Shown piece by piece: positions 17,858 through 26,810 of a stretch of DNA of 64,000 nucleotides. The stretch is from JBCAXA01 sp038749025. GTDB lineage: Bacteria > Pseudomonadota > Gammaproteobacteria > Steroidobacterales > Woeseiaceae. The DNA lies in contig JBCDIL010000018.1 in assembly GCA_038749025.1 (NCBI GenBank), forward strand, positions 1 to 64,000. The letters run 5' to 3'. The notes under the pieces are model-generated. The model saw only the letters and a program-made list of their open reading frames with translations. It ran no database searches and had not been told where the DNA came from. The position numbers and the translations under genes are program-made. The first letter of the stretch is position 1, and every line of letters begins with the position of its first letter.

Positions 17858-19702
17858 TTAGCCTGCTGCAACGGCTTGGTCCAACTGCCCGTCTAGAGCA
17901 TCGAGTTCAGCTTCCAATTCCGCAGCCGCCGAATCCCCATCGGCTTGCGCGATCGGTAACCGCACTGTGAACGTCGCCCCTTCGCCCGCAACCGAATCGA
18001 TCTCCAACGATCCGGCATGAGCGGAAATAATCTTGTCGCTAATCGACAAGCCAAGACCCGTGCCTTTCCCAACCTCCTTGGTGGTAAAGAACGGATCGCG
18101 AATTTTCTCCAGGACCTCCGGCGGAATGCCGGTGCCGGTATCGCGTACTTCAATCGCGACATTGTCGCCGTCGACCCGCGTCGTCAGTGTTAGTTCGCCA
18201 CCGTCGTCCATCGCATCGGATGCGTTCTTGATCAGATTCAAGAAAATTTGGTTGATCTGACCCGGGGCGCAACGAATGTCTGGCACTTCGCCATATTGCT
18301 TGTGAACCGTGATGCGATTCTTCAAGAAGTTCTTGGCGATCAGCAACGACTTCTCAAGCCCGTCATTGACGTTGAACATGTCGACCGCCGCCCGATCGAG
18401 GCGGCTGAAGTCTTTCAAGCTTTGCGCCATCTCGGCCAGTTGCTCTAAGCCTTCAATACTGTCGCGGATCAGATCTGTCGACTCTTCGATATCATCGCGC
18501 ATCGTTTCGTTAAGCAACATGTCGTCCAGCTCTTGCAGGCGCCGGACAAACTTGGCTTTGTCTTTGTCGCCTTCGCGCAGCTGGTCGAGCAGGCTTTCCG
18601 TGACCGAGACGAAATTCTCAAACGACGTCATGCGCTCTTGCAGCAGTGTCGCATTGCTCAAGAGGTACCACAGCGGTGTATTGATCTCGTGCGAGATACC
18701 GGCGACCAGCTCACCGAGCGATGACATTTTTTCGGCGTGTACCAGCTGCGTCTGCGACTCTTTGAGCTCGTCGTACGCCGTCGATAGCTGCTCTGTACGC
18801 GCATCGACGCGCTCTTCCAGCGAGTGGTTAAGTACCTCGAGCGCCGCCTTCGAATCACTGAGCTCGCCGTAGCTGCGTCGCAACATGACAGCGGTGTAGC
18901 CGATCCCGAGCAGGAACAAGACCGAGAATACGCCGAGCAGAGTCCGGGCGCGCTCGGCGCGGCCAACGACACTGCGGTTGATTGATCGCAACGTGGCTTG
19001 CAGCGTTCGGGAGGCACCGGGTAGCAATGAGGCTTCCAAGCGCGCCAGAGAGTCTGCTGCCGCACCGCGCTGTTCGATGACGGTTCGACCGGCCGCAATG
19101 AGTCCGTCAAGCTTGCCTGGCAAACGACCGGTCACCTGCGGGTCATTCTCAAGTGCGGCAATCTGCTCGAGTAGTGCTTCTCGCGAGCGCGAACCACTGC
19201 CGCTCGCGTAGTCCATAATCTCGACAGCCAACGCGAAGACGTTCTGCGCAAGGTTCTGCATTTGGAAGCGACGCAAATCGCGAACGATGGAAGGCGATTC
19301 GTTGCGAACGGTTGTAACGCTGCTCGCGAGCTGACCTTGCCGCTCGACAAAGACGTTAAAGTCGGCGCTGGTCGCTTCAAGTGCCGCTGCGAACTCTTCG
19401 AACGCACGCAACAAGGCGGGATCTTCGTCGCTACCGAACTGCGCGCGCAGCTCGTCGCGCCCCCCTTGAATCCTGCGCATTAACACGACTGCGCTATTCG
19501 GCACAGCACGACCCTCGCGGTAGGCGCTCTGCAACGACTCAGCTAACGACTGGTAGTCGGTTTCGCCTTGGCGCAACAGATTCACGCGAGTGCCGTAGTC
19601 AACGTAGTACTCGGAATCGACCGCACTTGACTGGACCAGCAAAAAAACCAGCAGGCCAGCCAGCAGGATCCCCGCGATCCCGAGAAAGATGTTCCTGAGC
19701 AT
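17858..19702 (-). CDS. Membrane sensor histidine kinase
   Basis: 614 residues. Two membrane helices (about 5-23 and 262-280) flank a roughly 235-residue periplasmic helical sensor domain, like those of DAHL-type sensors. Then come a coiled coil (SKAALEVLNHSLEERVDARTEQLS), the phospho-acceptor His338 in GELVAGISHEINTPL, an unusually long dimerisation helix region, and the ATPase domain with NLIKNASDAM, DTGTGIP, FFTTK and GTGLGLS. A C-terminal acidic tail (ELEAELDALDGQLDQ) may bind the partner. It heads the operon with the double receiver and the TonB-domain protein. The signal sensed is unknown. Confidence 0.9.
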   Translation of the reverse strand: MLRNIFLGIAGILLAGLLVFLLVQSSAVDSEYYVDYGTRVNLLRQGETDYQSLAESLQSAYREGRAVPNSAVVLMRRIQGGRDELRAQFGSDEDPALLRAFEEFAAALEATSADFNVFVERQGQLASSVTTVRNESPSIVRDLRRFQMQNLAQNVFALAVEIMDYASGSGSRSREALLEQIAALENDPQVTGRLPGKLDGLIAAGRTVIEQRGAAADSLARLEASLLPGASRTLQATLRSINRSVVGRAERARTLLGVFSVLFLLGIGYTAVMLRRSYGELSDSKAALEVLNHSLEERVDARTEQLSTAYDELKESQTQLVHAEKMSSLGELVAGISHEINTPLWYLLSNATLLQERMTSFENFVSVTESLLDQLREGDKDKAKFVRRLQELDDMLLNETMRDDIEESTDLIRDSIEGLEQLAEMAQSLKDFSRLDRAAVDMFNVNDGLEKSLLIAKNFLKNRITVHKQYGEVPDIRCAPGQINQIFLNLIKNASDAMDDGGELTLTTRVDGDNVAIEVRDTGTGIPPEVLEKIRDPFFTTKEVGKGTGLGLSISDKIISAHAGSLEIDSVAGEGATFTVRLPIAQADGDSAAAELEAELDALDGQLDQAVAAG

Positions 19703-20025
19703 TAAACGCTCTCTGGTGACATAAGCCCAAACAAAATATCGGATCTATCAGGTTGATGCCGTGATCGTGTTCACAGCCGGAGACATTTTCAAAATGTCTT
19801 ATATTTCAATAGCTTTTCTAACGCGTCCCACCGCGCCAGATGGCCACTACAAGTAACCATAGCTGACCTCGATGTCAAATTATTGACATTTTTCGCGGTG
19901 TTACAACGGTTTCGGTACGCACCACGCCGTGGCACTGCTACGATGACCGTCGCACCGGGCGCGGCTATGAGCGTAGCGCTATCTAACGTGCTCTGCACGG
20001 TAAGTGCCACAAGAACAGCATTAGG
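19703..20025. promoter_or_regulatory. Divergent control region with two inverted repeats
   Basis: This 323-base gap separates the leftward kinase operon from the rightward beta-CASP gene. It holds a perfect 19-base inverted repeat (19781-19799, arms AGACATTTT and AAAATGTCT) and an 18-base one (19872-19889, arms ATGTCAA and TTGACAT). The second supplies a leftward -35 TTGACA (19873-19878 on the minus strand) with TACTTG 17 bases on (19850-19855), a plausible promoter for the kinase. Both repeats share the GACATTT core, so one regulator could bind both; that is inference. Confidence 0.5.
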
Positions 20026-21408
20026 ATGCACATAGAGTTTTACGGCGCAGCCGGGGAAGTCACCGGTTCGTGCCACATTTTGCATATTGGGGGTCGTCGA
20101 GTACTGCTCGACTGCGGTCTCATCCAAGGGGGACGGCGCGCAGAAGCGCGCAACGCGGACCCGTTTCCGTTCGAGCCTGGCGATATCGACGCCGTCGTGC
20201 TTAGTCACGCGCATCTAGACCATGCGGGCCGCTTACCGCTGCTGGTCCGGCGCGGGTTCAAGGGACCTATTTATGTGCATAACGCCTCGTTAGATCTCGC
20301 TAACGTTCTACTGCGCGACGCCGCCGCACTGGCGGAGCGTGATGCCGAATCGACCAATCGGCGCCGGCAACGCGCCGGTAAAGAGCCGGTCAAGCCCTTG
20401 TTCGTCGACAGCGACGCGCAACAAGTGATACGTCAGATGCGCGGCCTGAAGTACCGCGAGTCGGCCGAGGTTATCCCCGGCGTTACCGTCCAGTTCTACG
20501 ATGCTGGCCACATTCTTGGTTCCGCCATCGTCGAGCTGAGTCTCACCGAGGGCGATCACTCGCGGCACGTCGTTTTCAGCGGCGATCTCGGCCAATACGA
20601 TACGCCAGTACTGCGCGACCCAGTCGCATTGCGACATGCCGATCTCGTCTTGATGGAGAGCACCTACGGGAATCGGCGCCATCGCGATAGGAGCGCGACC
20701 TTCGACGAAATCGGAGCAATCGTCCGCGATAGCGACAAAGGCAATATCATCATTCCTGCGTTTGCCGTCGGCCGCAGCCAAGAGCTGTTGTATTTGTTTG
20801 GCAAGCATTACCGCGACTGGGATATGCAACGCTTTCGCATCTTCCTCGATAGCCCGATGGCGATTAAGGCGAGCCATATCTACTGGGACTATCCGCATTT
20901 GTACGATGAGGAAGCGACCAAGCTACGCCGTAAACACGACGAAATGCCACCACTACCTAACCTGCACCTAACGACAACGGCACGCGAGTCGAAATTGATC
21001 AACCGCAAACGCAGTGGCGCGATCGTTATCGCTGGTTCCGGCATGTGCAATGGCGGGCGCGTGCTGCATCACCTGAAACACAACCTCTGGCGGCGCGAAT
21101 CGCAAGTCATGATTGTTGGCTACCAGTCGAAAGGCAGCCTCGGCCGGCAATTGGTCGACAAGCGGCCATACGTGCGTATTCACGGCCAGACCATTCGCGT
21201 CAAAGCGCGTGTCCATAGCGTCGGGGGATTATCGGCACACGGCGATCGCGACGACTTGGTCCGCTGGTACCGGGGATTTAAGAACAAGCCGCCGGTTTGT
21301 CTGGTTCACGGCGAGCGTGACGCGCAGTATGAGTTGGCCGAGGCCCTCGGCAACGTCGGTGCCGACGTGACGCTGCCGCAGCCCGGCACGACTATTCCGC
21401 TAGCGTGA
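20026..21408 (+). CDS. MBL-fold/beta-CASP RNA-processing nuclease
   Basis: 460 residues, the normal length for bacterial beta-CASP ribonucleases of the CPSF-73-like/YsH1 group. Metal-binding motifs: SHAHLDHAG (60-68), DAGHILGSA, FSGDLGQYD; then the beta-CASP part with LMESTYGNR, IIPAFAVGRSQELLYLF, AGSGMCNGGRVLHHL and the C-terminal KARVHSVGGLSAHGD. These enzymes cut or trim RNA in the cytoplasm; biological roles in gammaproteobacteria are poorly known. The stop overlaps the GTG start of the sirtuin gene by four bases, so the two are translationally coupled. Confidence 0.9.
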   Translation: MHIEFYGAAGEVTGSCHILHIGGRRVLLDCGLIQGGRRAEARNADPFPFEPGDIDAVVLSHAHLDHAGRLPLLVRRGFKGPIYVHNASLDLANVLLRDAAALAERDAESTNRRRQRAGKEPVKPLFVDSDAQQVIRQMRGLKYRESAEVIPGVTVQFYDAGHILGSAIVELSLTEGDHSRHVVFSGDLGQYDTPVLRDPVALRHADLVLMESTYGNRRHRDRSATFDEIGAIVRDSDKGNIIIPAFAVGRSQELLYLFGKHYRDWDMQRFRIFLDSPMAIKASHIYWDYPHLYDEEATKLRRKHDEMPPLPNLHLTTTARESKLINRKRSGAIVIAGSGMCNGGRVLHHLKHNLWRRESQVMIVGYQSKGSLGRQLVDKRPYVRIHGQTIRVKARVHSVGGLSAHGDRDDLVRWYRGFKNKPPVCLVHGERDAQYELAEALGNVGADVTLPQPGTTIPLA

Positions 21409-22241
21409 CAGGCCCTGATCGGCTGGCGTCGTTCGTGCGCCGGTACCCGCGACTGACCGTCCTGACCGGCGCTGGAATTAGCACACCTTCGGGCATCCCC
21501 GATTACCGCGACCGGAACGGTCAATGGAAAGGGGCGACACCGATCGACTATCGCGACTTTGTTGGCAAAGCGGCGATGCGCCAACGCTACTGGTCGCGCA
21601 GCCTCGTCGGCTGGCCAATCATGGCAGCGAGCACACCGAACGTTTGCCATACCGTCGTTAGCGGGCTGCAGGACGCAGGCTTTGTTGAGCGCATCGTGAC
21701 CCAGAACGTCGACACATTGCATCAACGTGCCGGTAGCCGCGATGTCATCGATTTACACGGTCGCCTCGACAGCGTTAGCTGCTTGAGCTGCGATTGGCAA
21801 GCGCCGCGGGCTGATTGGCAGCAGCGTCTCAGCAAACTCAACCCCGACATCGCGGCGACGGCAGTCACCGCGCAAACCCGACCGGACGGTGACGCCGCCA
21901 TCGATGATCTGGATCTTAGTCGTTTCGTTGTGCCGGCGTGTCCGCGTTGTGGCGGTATCGTTAAGCCAGATGTGGTCTTCTTTGGCGAAAACGTCCCGCG
22001 CGAGCGCGTTGCCGATGCGATGGCGGCATTGGCGGCGAGCGATGCGCTTCTCGTCCTTGGTTCGTCGTTGGTATTGTTTTCAGGGTTCCGGTTCGCGCGC
22101 GCGGCTCACCAGCGCGGCCAAGCCATCGCACTTGTCAACCTGGGGGTTAACCGTGCCGATGATCTCGCGACGCTAAAAATCGATGCACCCTGCGAGGATG
22201 TCCTCGCCCCACTCCCGGAGTTGTTGGCGGCCGCGGTTTAG
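21405..22241 (+). CDS. Sir2 family NAD-dependent protein deacylase (SIRT4-like class)
   Basis: 278 residues starting at a GTG that overlaps the previous stop (GTGA). Sirtuin motifs are GAGISTPSGIPDYRD (NAD site), TQNVDTLHQRAG, DLHGR with the catalytic His, two zinc-binding cysteine pairs (CLSC and CPRC), VVFFGENVP, and LGSSL. The layout matches the class II (SIRT4-type) sirtuins rather than E. coli CobB. It removes acyl groups from lysines using NAD. Its coupling to an RNA nuclease gene is notable. It ends four bases inside the convergent nodT-like gene's terminal codons, so the two genes touch tail to tail. Confidence 0.92.
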   Translation: MTGPDRLASFVRRYPRLTVLTGAGISTPSGIPDYRDRNGQWKGATPIDYRDFVGKAAMRQRYWSRSLVGWPIMAASTPNVCHTVVSGLQDAGFVERIVTQNVDTLHQRAGSRDVIDLHGRLDSVSCLSCDWQAPRADWQQRLSKLNPDIAATAVTAQTRPDGDAAIDDLDLSRFVVPACPRCGGIVKPDVVFFGENVPRERVADAMAALAASDALLVLGSSLVLFSGFRFARAAHQRGQAIALVNLGVNRADDLATLKIDAPCEDVLAPLPELLAAAV

Positions 22242-23653
22242 TTGGCTGCCACCTGCCAACCACCGCCAAGCGAGCGATACAGATCTACCGTTGCGCGCAG
22301 TGCGTTGGCCTGCGCAGCCGCGGCTTGGTCGTCGAGCTCGGTCTGCCGACGCTCGGCGGCAAGTACATCCAGAAAATCGATTAGCCCAGATCGGTACAGT
22401 TTGCGTGCAGTCGTGGCAGCACGGCCCGCGGCGTTCGCAGCGTCGGCCAAAGACTCGCTGCTTTGCAATGCGCCGTTGTACCGACTGAGCGCCGTTTCGG
22501 TCTCCGACAGCGCCGTCAAGACAGTGGACTCATAGGCCGCGGCAGCAAGCTCCGCCCCAGCCACCGCACCGTCACGCTGGCGTCGCAAGCGGCCGGCTTC
22601 GAAAATCGGTAGCCGTAGACCGGGCACGATACCGGTAAATCGCGCGTCGGACGAACCCATGTCGCTCGCTTTAACGGCTTCGAACCCGTAGTTAGCGGCT
22701 AGTGTCAGACGCGGGAAAAACTCCGCCGTTGCAACGCCGACGTCGGCGGTAGCCGCGGCGAGACGTCGCTCGGCTGCCTGCACATCGGGCCGGCGCGTCA
22801 GCAGATCAGCCGAGGTTCCGACTGCAAGCGTCGGCAACGGTTGCGGCAACGGGTTGGCAACGAGCGTTGTCGCGATATCGGCAGGCCGTTGGCCGGTCAG
22901 CGCACCAAGACGAAACCGGCTCGCATCACGCGCAGCCTTGAGCGTCGCCAAGCCAGCGCGGGCCGCCTCGAATTCAGCGCGTGCCCGATCCACATCGATT
23001 TGTCCGGCGAGACCGCTGCGCTGTTTGTTCTCGGTGAGCTCAACGGTTTGTCGAAGTAACTCGATATTGCGCTCAAGCGCGGCAATACGCTGTTCCGCAC
23101 CGCCAAATTCGAAATAGGCGGCTGCCGTTTCGGCAACAATGCCGAGAATGGCCGCGCGGTAATCAGCAATCGCCACACCGAGCGATGCCGCTGCCGATTC
23201 GTTGCGGCGGCGGACGCTGCCGAAAACATCGATCTCCCACGCGGTCTCCAGTGTCGATGTGTAAAACTCGCCATCGCGTTCCGCCAACCCAGCGCGGACC
23301 AGCTGACCGAACGCACCGGGCGACTCGAGACTCTGTTCGAAATTCGTATAAGTGCCGGTGGCTGCCAACGTCGGCCAAAACGCTGCGCGAGCAATGCCGC
23401 GAACGGCCCGCGCTTGGTCCAGCCGGGCGCGTGCGGCGTCCAAGTCAGGACTGTCGGCCAAGGCCGCATCGATCAGTGCCGTCAAAGCGGTGTCGTCGAA
23501 CGCAAGCCACCAATCAGCGACCGGCTCGGATGTCGCCATTTGTTCAGCGCTGACGAACGCTGTCGCAGCATCGGTATCGGGGGCGACATAGTCAGGGCCG
23601 ACCGCGCAACCGCTGGCAACTAGAGTCGCCACGACGATCACAAAGCGATTCAT
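22238..23653 (-). CDS. Outer-membrane efflux channel lipoprotein (NodT/OprM-like)
   Basis: 471 residues beginning MNRFVIVVATLVASGCAVGPDYVAP: the lipobox plus the CAVGPDY signature of the RND outer-membrane factor lipoproteins. Typical segments are WWLAFDDTALTALIDAALADSPDL, AAFWPTL, and the repeated long helices with LTRRPDVQAAERRLAAA and ATAEFFPRLTL. It forms the trimeric exit duct of a tripartite pump. Its ATG overlaps the stop of the RND pump gene by four bases (ATGA), and it is the third gene of the efflux operon. Confidence 0.93.
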   Translation of the reverse strand: MNRFVIVVATLVASGCAVGPDYVAPDTDAATAFVSAEQMATSEPVADWWLAFDDTALTALIDAALADSPDLDAARARLDQARAVRGIARAAFWPTLAATGTYTNFEQSLESPGAFGQLVRAGLAERDGEFYTSTLETAWEIDVFGSVRRRNESAAASLGVAIADYRAAILGIVAETAAAYFEFGGAEQRIAALERNIELLRQTVELTENKQRSGLAGQIDVDRARAEFEAARAGLATLKAARDASRFRLGALTGQRPADIATTLVANPLPQPLPTLAVGTSADLLTRRPDVQAAERRLAAATADVGVATAEFFPRLTLAANYGFEAVKASDMGSSDARFTGIVPGLRLPIFEAGRLRRQRDGAVAGAELAAAAYESTVLTALSETETALSRYNGALQSSESLADAANAAGRAATTARKLYRSGLIDFLDVLAAERRQTELDDQAAAAQANALRATVDLYRSLGGGWQVAAN

Positions 23654-26600
23654 GACGCAGCCTCCGCAGGCGCAACGACCGATTCCTCTTCAGCCGGTAT
23701 CGACCAGCTCCGCCAACCGCATACCAACGAGTACAAAGCCGGCGTGAAGAGCAGGGACAGCGTAATCGAAAACGCAACGCCGCCGGCGATCACGATAGCC
23801 AACGGCGGCCAGAAATCGCCACCGGAGAATACCAACAACGGTATGAAACCACCGACGGTCGTTAACGTCGTCGACACGATATGGCGCGTGGCACCCATCG
23901 TCTCGCGAACAATCGCCGCCTTGTCGCCGCCGCTCGAGTCGGTTCGCGCACGAATCGCTGCCAGCACAACGATTGTCCCGTTAATCGCAACACCGACCAG
24001 ACCAACACTACCGATAATGGCGTTGAAGCCGCGCGCGTAACCGCCGATCCAGAGTGACAACATACCCAAGCCGATTGAGAGAACCGCCACCAGACCAATA
24101 ATGCTCGCTAAACGAACACTGCGGAACGATAAGACGATCGTCGCAACCATCAGCATCAATATGATCGGCAAATAAGTCAGCAACTGACCCAGCGCGTTAC
24201 TGCTCTGCTCACTATCGCCAGCAACTCGCATTCGGTAGCCTGGCGGCAAGGTAAAGTCGACACGTTCGAGCTCGGCGAGAATCTCGTTGGTCACGTCGAT
24301 TGCCAAGACATCGCGACCGATATACCCAAGAACATCGTTGCTGCGCTGATTATTGCGCCGGCTGATACTGGACAACTCCGGCCGCAAGGCTAACTCGCCG
24401 ATACTGCTCGCCGGTATCCACTGCGTGCCTTGGCGGTTTGTCAGCAGCAGATGCTCGAGACCGCTGACAGCGCGTCTGTCAGCGTCAGCAAGACGGACGA
24501 CAACCGGTAACTCCTCAAGATCTTCGAGCAATGCGCCGCCGGCGCGACCGTCGAGATCGGCTTGCATCTGTGCCGCGATCTCGGTCAGCGTGAAACCCGC
24601 TTCCGTCGCAGCGAACTCGTCCGCTACAAAATCGAGCTTTGGCGCTCCGCCGGCAACCGTGGCGCGGGTGTGCAAAACCCCGTCAATGGTGTGCATGATG
24701 CGGCGCAGTTCCTCGCCGAGCTCTCGCAAGGTCGCGACATCCGGCCCGATGATTTCAAAGCCAACCGGTGCATCGACGGGCGGCCCTTGCGCGAAAGGTG
24801 CGACGACGATTTGCGCCTCAGGAAATGCCTCACCCAATAGCAACGGCAGTTGCCGTATTAACGCGTTCGCTTCTTTAACGGTATCGACAAACACCATCGC
24901 GTGAGCGAACGCATCGTTCGCTTGCTCGCGCATGATGCGGTTGTAGTACACGGTCGGGTAGCTGCCACCAACACGCCAATGCACCTCGTTGACAGTGGAA
25001 AACTCGCGCAGCTTATTTTCGATCTGTTGAGCGATATCGGCCGTACGCGCCAGGGTCGATGACGGCGACAAGCGAACCTCGATCTCGAACTGATTCCTAT
25101 CCGCCGGCGGGAAAAACTGCTGCCCGAGGGTACTTGCCAACAGGAATCCCGCAACGGGTAATGTCAGACCCGCCAAAACCGCTATCCGCGGAAACGCCAA
25201 TACGGTCTCAAGCAAACGCCGGTAGGCACCAGCCACCCGTTTCGACCGGACACCATCTCGCCACCAAACATGCGGTGTGCCAGCGACCCGGCGGCGCATA
25301 AAGATCCCGCCCAGCGACGGAATAATCGTGACCGCCGTGAAAAACGACGCCAGCAATGCGAACACAACAGCGATTGCGATTGGGCTGACAAAATCACCCA
25401 AAGCACCGGGCAACAAGAAGACCGGCATAAAGCCGAGAATCGTCGTCAACGTCGACGCCAATAACGGGATGAACAAGTGTGCGAGCGCTTTTTGCACCGC
25501 TTGCCAACGCTCATCACCGTCGTCGAGGTGTTTTTTGACTTGGTCGGTGACGACGATGGCATTGTCGATCAACAAACCAATGGCGATGATCATCCCGAAG
25601 ATCGCCATTTGGTGCAGTTGCTGCCCGGCCGCACCGAGCGCGAAGATACTGATCGCGGCCGATAAGGGTAGCGATGAGCCGACGATAAGTGCCGCACGGA
25701 ACCCCATCGCGAAGAACACGACCAGGACCACCAAGGCAGCGCCCGCCAAGAGGTTGCTGCCTAGCGACGAAAGACGCTCTTCGGTATAGACGTTTTGATC
25801 AAAAACGGTCTCGATGCCCAGGCCGCCACCGTTAGAGGCTTTGAATACTTCGACCGCGTCGCGCGCTTCACCCGCCCACTGATCGAGACGAACGTTTTCA
25901 TTGGTTTGCGCCGCAACCAATATACTGCGAGCACCGTTGGCAAACGCGAGATCTGCCGGTGGGTCGTGGGTCGCTTTAGTGATAGTTGCAATGCCGCCAA
26001 CCGTTACGACGGCCCCGCTCGCCGTCGTTCGCAACGGTATGCGGCGAATGCGGGCAAGCGAGTCGATCTCGGCATCGACTTCGACAAACAAACTGCGCTC
26101 GTTTCCACGAATCGTGCCAGCGGGCAAGCGGGTGTCCGCCGCCGCGATCGCGCGCGCGACATCGGCCGTTGTCATGTTAAGCGCGGCTAATTCGGTTGCA
26201 TCAATGTCGACACGAATTTCTTCGTCCGGTTGGCCGTAAATCCGCACGAGGTCGGTCCCGTTAATCGCCCGCAACGAGTCGGCGAGCTCCTCGGCCAAGC
26301 GGCTCATGACGCCAAGCTGCACGGGGGTATTTTGGGTCCAGCGAATGGCCACGATTTTTGAGAAGGCGACCGCGTTATTCTTGTCGTTGAAATACGGTTG
26401 TGACGCGTCAGCGGGCAGATCGGGCTCGACGTCTTTTAGCTGATTCTGAATCTCCGAGAATACTTGCTGATTCTCACCGGGGCCGACTTCGTCCGCTAGC
26501 TCGATGTTGATAATCGAGATACCGGGCATGGACCGCGATTCGGTCTTTTTGATCTCTGCGATTTCCAGCAGTGAATCTTCAATGACGTCGGTCACCAACG

Positions 26601-26808
26601 CTTCGACTCGCGCGGCCGACGCACCCGGTAAGATCGTCGTAACGCGCGGGTACCGCGCCGTGATTCGAGGGTCCTCGATGCGCGGAATATTTGACAGCGC
26701 CGAGAATCCACCCAGCAAGACAATGAGCAGGGTTAATGCCAACAAGTACGGGTTGCGAAAGAACGCGAGCGCCGGTGCCGTTTTAAACGAGGTGTGTTGT
26801 GCGCTCAT
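23650..26808 (-). CDS. RND efflux pump inner-membrane permease
   Basis: 1052 residues, the length of AcrB-type pumps. It shows the N-terminal membrane helix (LLALTLLIVLLGGFSAL), the porter domain start (PRVTTILPGASAARVEALVTDVIEDSLLEI), the intramembrane proton-relay region (GMIIAIGLLIDNAIVVTDQVKKHLDDGDERWQAV, with the Asp of helix 4), and the second-half repeat (NGTIVVLAAIRAR). The N-terminal PRIEDPRI and the overall pattern place it in the group paired with short adaptors and NodT-like channels rather than in HAE1. It exports hydrophobic compounds using the proton gradient. It lies two bases after the adaptor gene and overlaps the channel gene. Confidence 0.93.
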   Translation of the reverse strand: MSAQHTSFKTAPALAFFRNPYLLALTLLIVLLGGFSALSNIPRIEDPRITARYPRVTTILPGASAARVEALVTDVIEDSLLEIAEIKKTESRSMPGISIINIELADEVGPGENQQVFSEIQNQLKDVEPDLPADASQPYFNDKNNAVAFSKIVAIRWTQNTPVQLGVMSRLAEELADSLRAINGTDLVRIYGQPDEEIRVDIDATELAALNMTTADVARAIAAADTRLPAGTIRGNERSLFVEVDAEIDSLARIRRIPLRTTASGAVVTVGGIATITKATHDPPADLAFANGARSILVAAQTNENVRLDQWAGEARDAVEVFKASNGGGLGIETVFDQNVYTEERLSSLGSNLLAGAALVVLVVFFAMGFRAALIVGSSLPLSAAISIFALGAAGQQLHQMAIFGMIIAIGLLIDNAIVVTDQVKKHLDDGDERWQAVQKALAHLFIPLLASTLTTILGFMPVFLLPGALGDFVSPIAIAVVFALLASFFTAVTIIPSLGGIFMRRRVAGTPHVWWRDGVRSKRVAGAYRRLLETVLAFPRIAVLAGLTLPVAGFLLASTLGQQFFPPADRNQFEIEVRLSPSSTLARTADIAQQIENKLREFSTVNEVHWRVGGSYPTVYYNRIMREQANDAFAHAMVFVDTVKEANALIRQLPLLLGEAFPEAQIVVAPFAQGPPVDAPVGFEIIGPDVATLRELGEELRRIMHTIDGVLHTRATVAGGAPKLDFVADEFAATEAGFTLTEIAAQMQADLDGRAGGALLEDLEELPVVVRLADADRRAVSGLEHLLLTNRQGTQWIPASSIGELALRPELSSISRRNNQRSNDVLGYIGRDVLAIDVTNEILAELERVDFTLPPGYRMRVAGDSEQSSNALGQLLTYLPIILMLMVATIVLSFRSVRLASIIGLVAVLSIGLGMLSLWIGGYARGFNAIIGSVGLVGVAINGTIVVLAAIRARTDSSGGDKAAIVRETMGATRHIVSTTLTTVGGFIPLLVFSGGDFWPPLAIVIAGGVAFSITLSLLFTPALYSLVCGWRSWSIPAEEESVVAPAEAAS

Positions 26809-26810
26809 GG

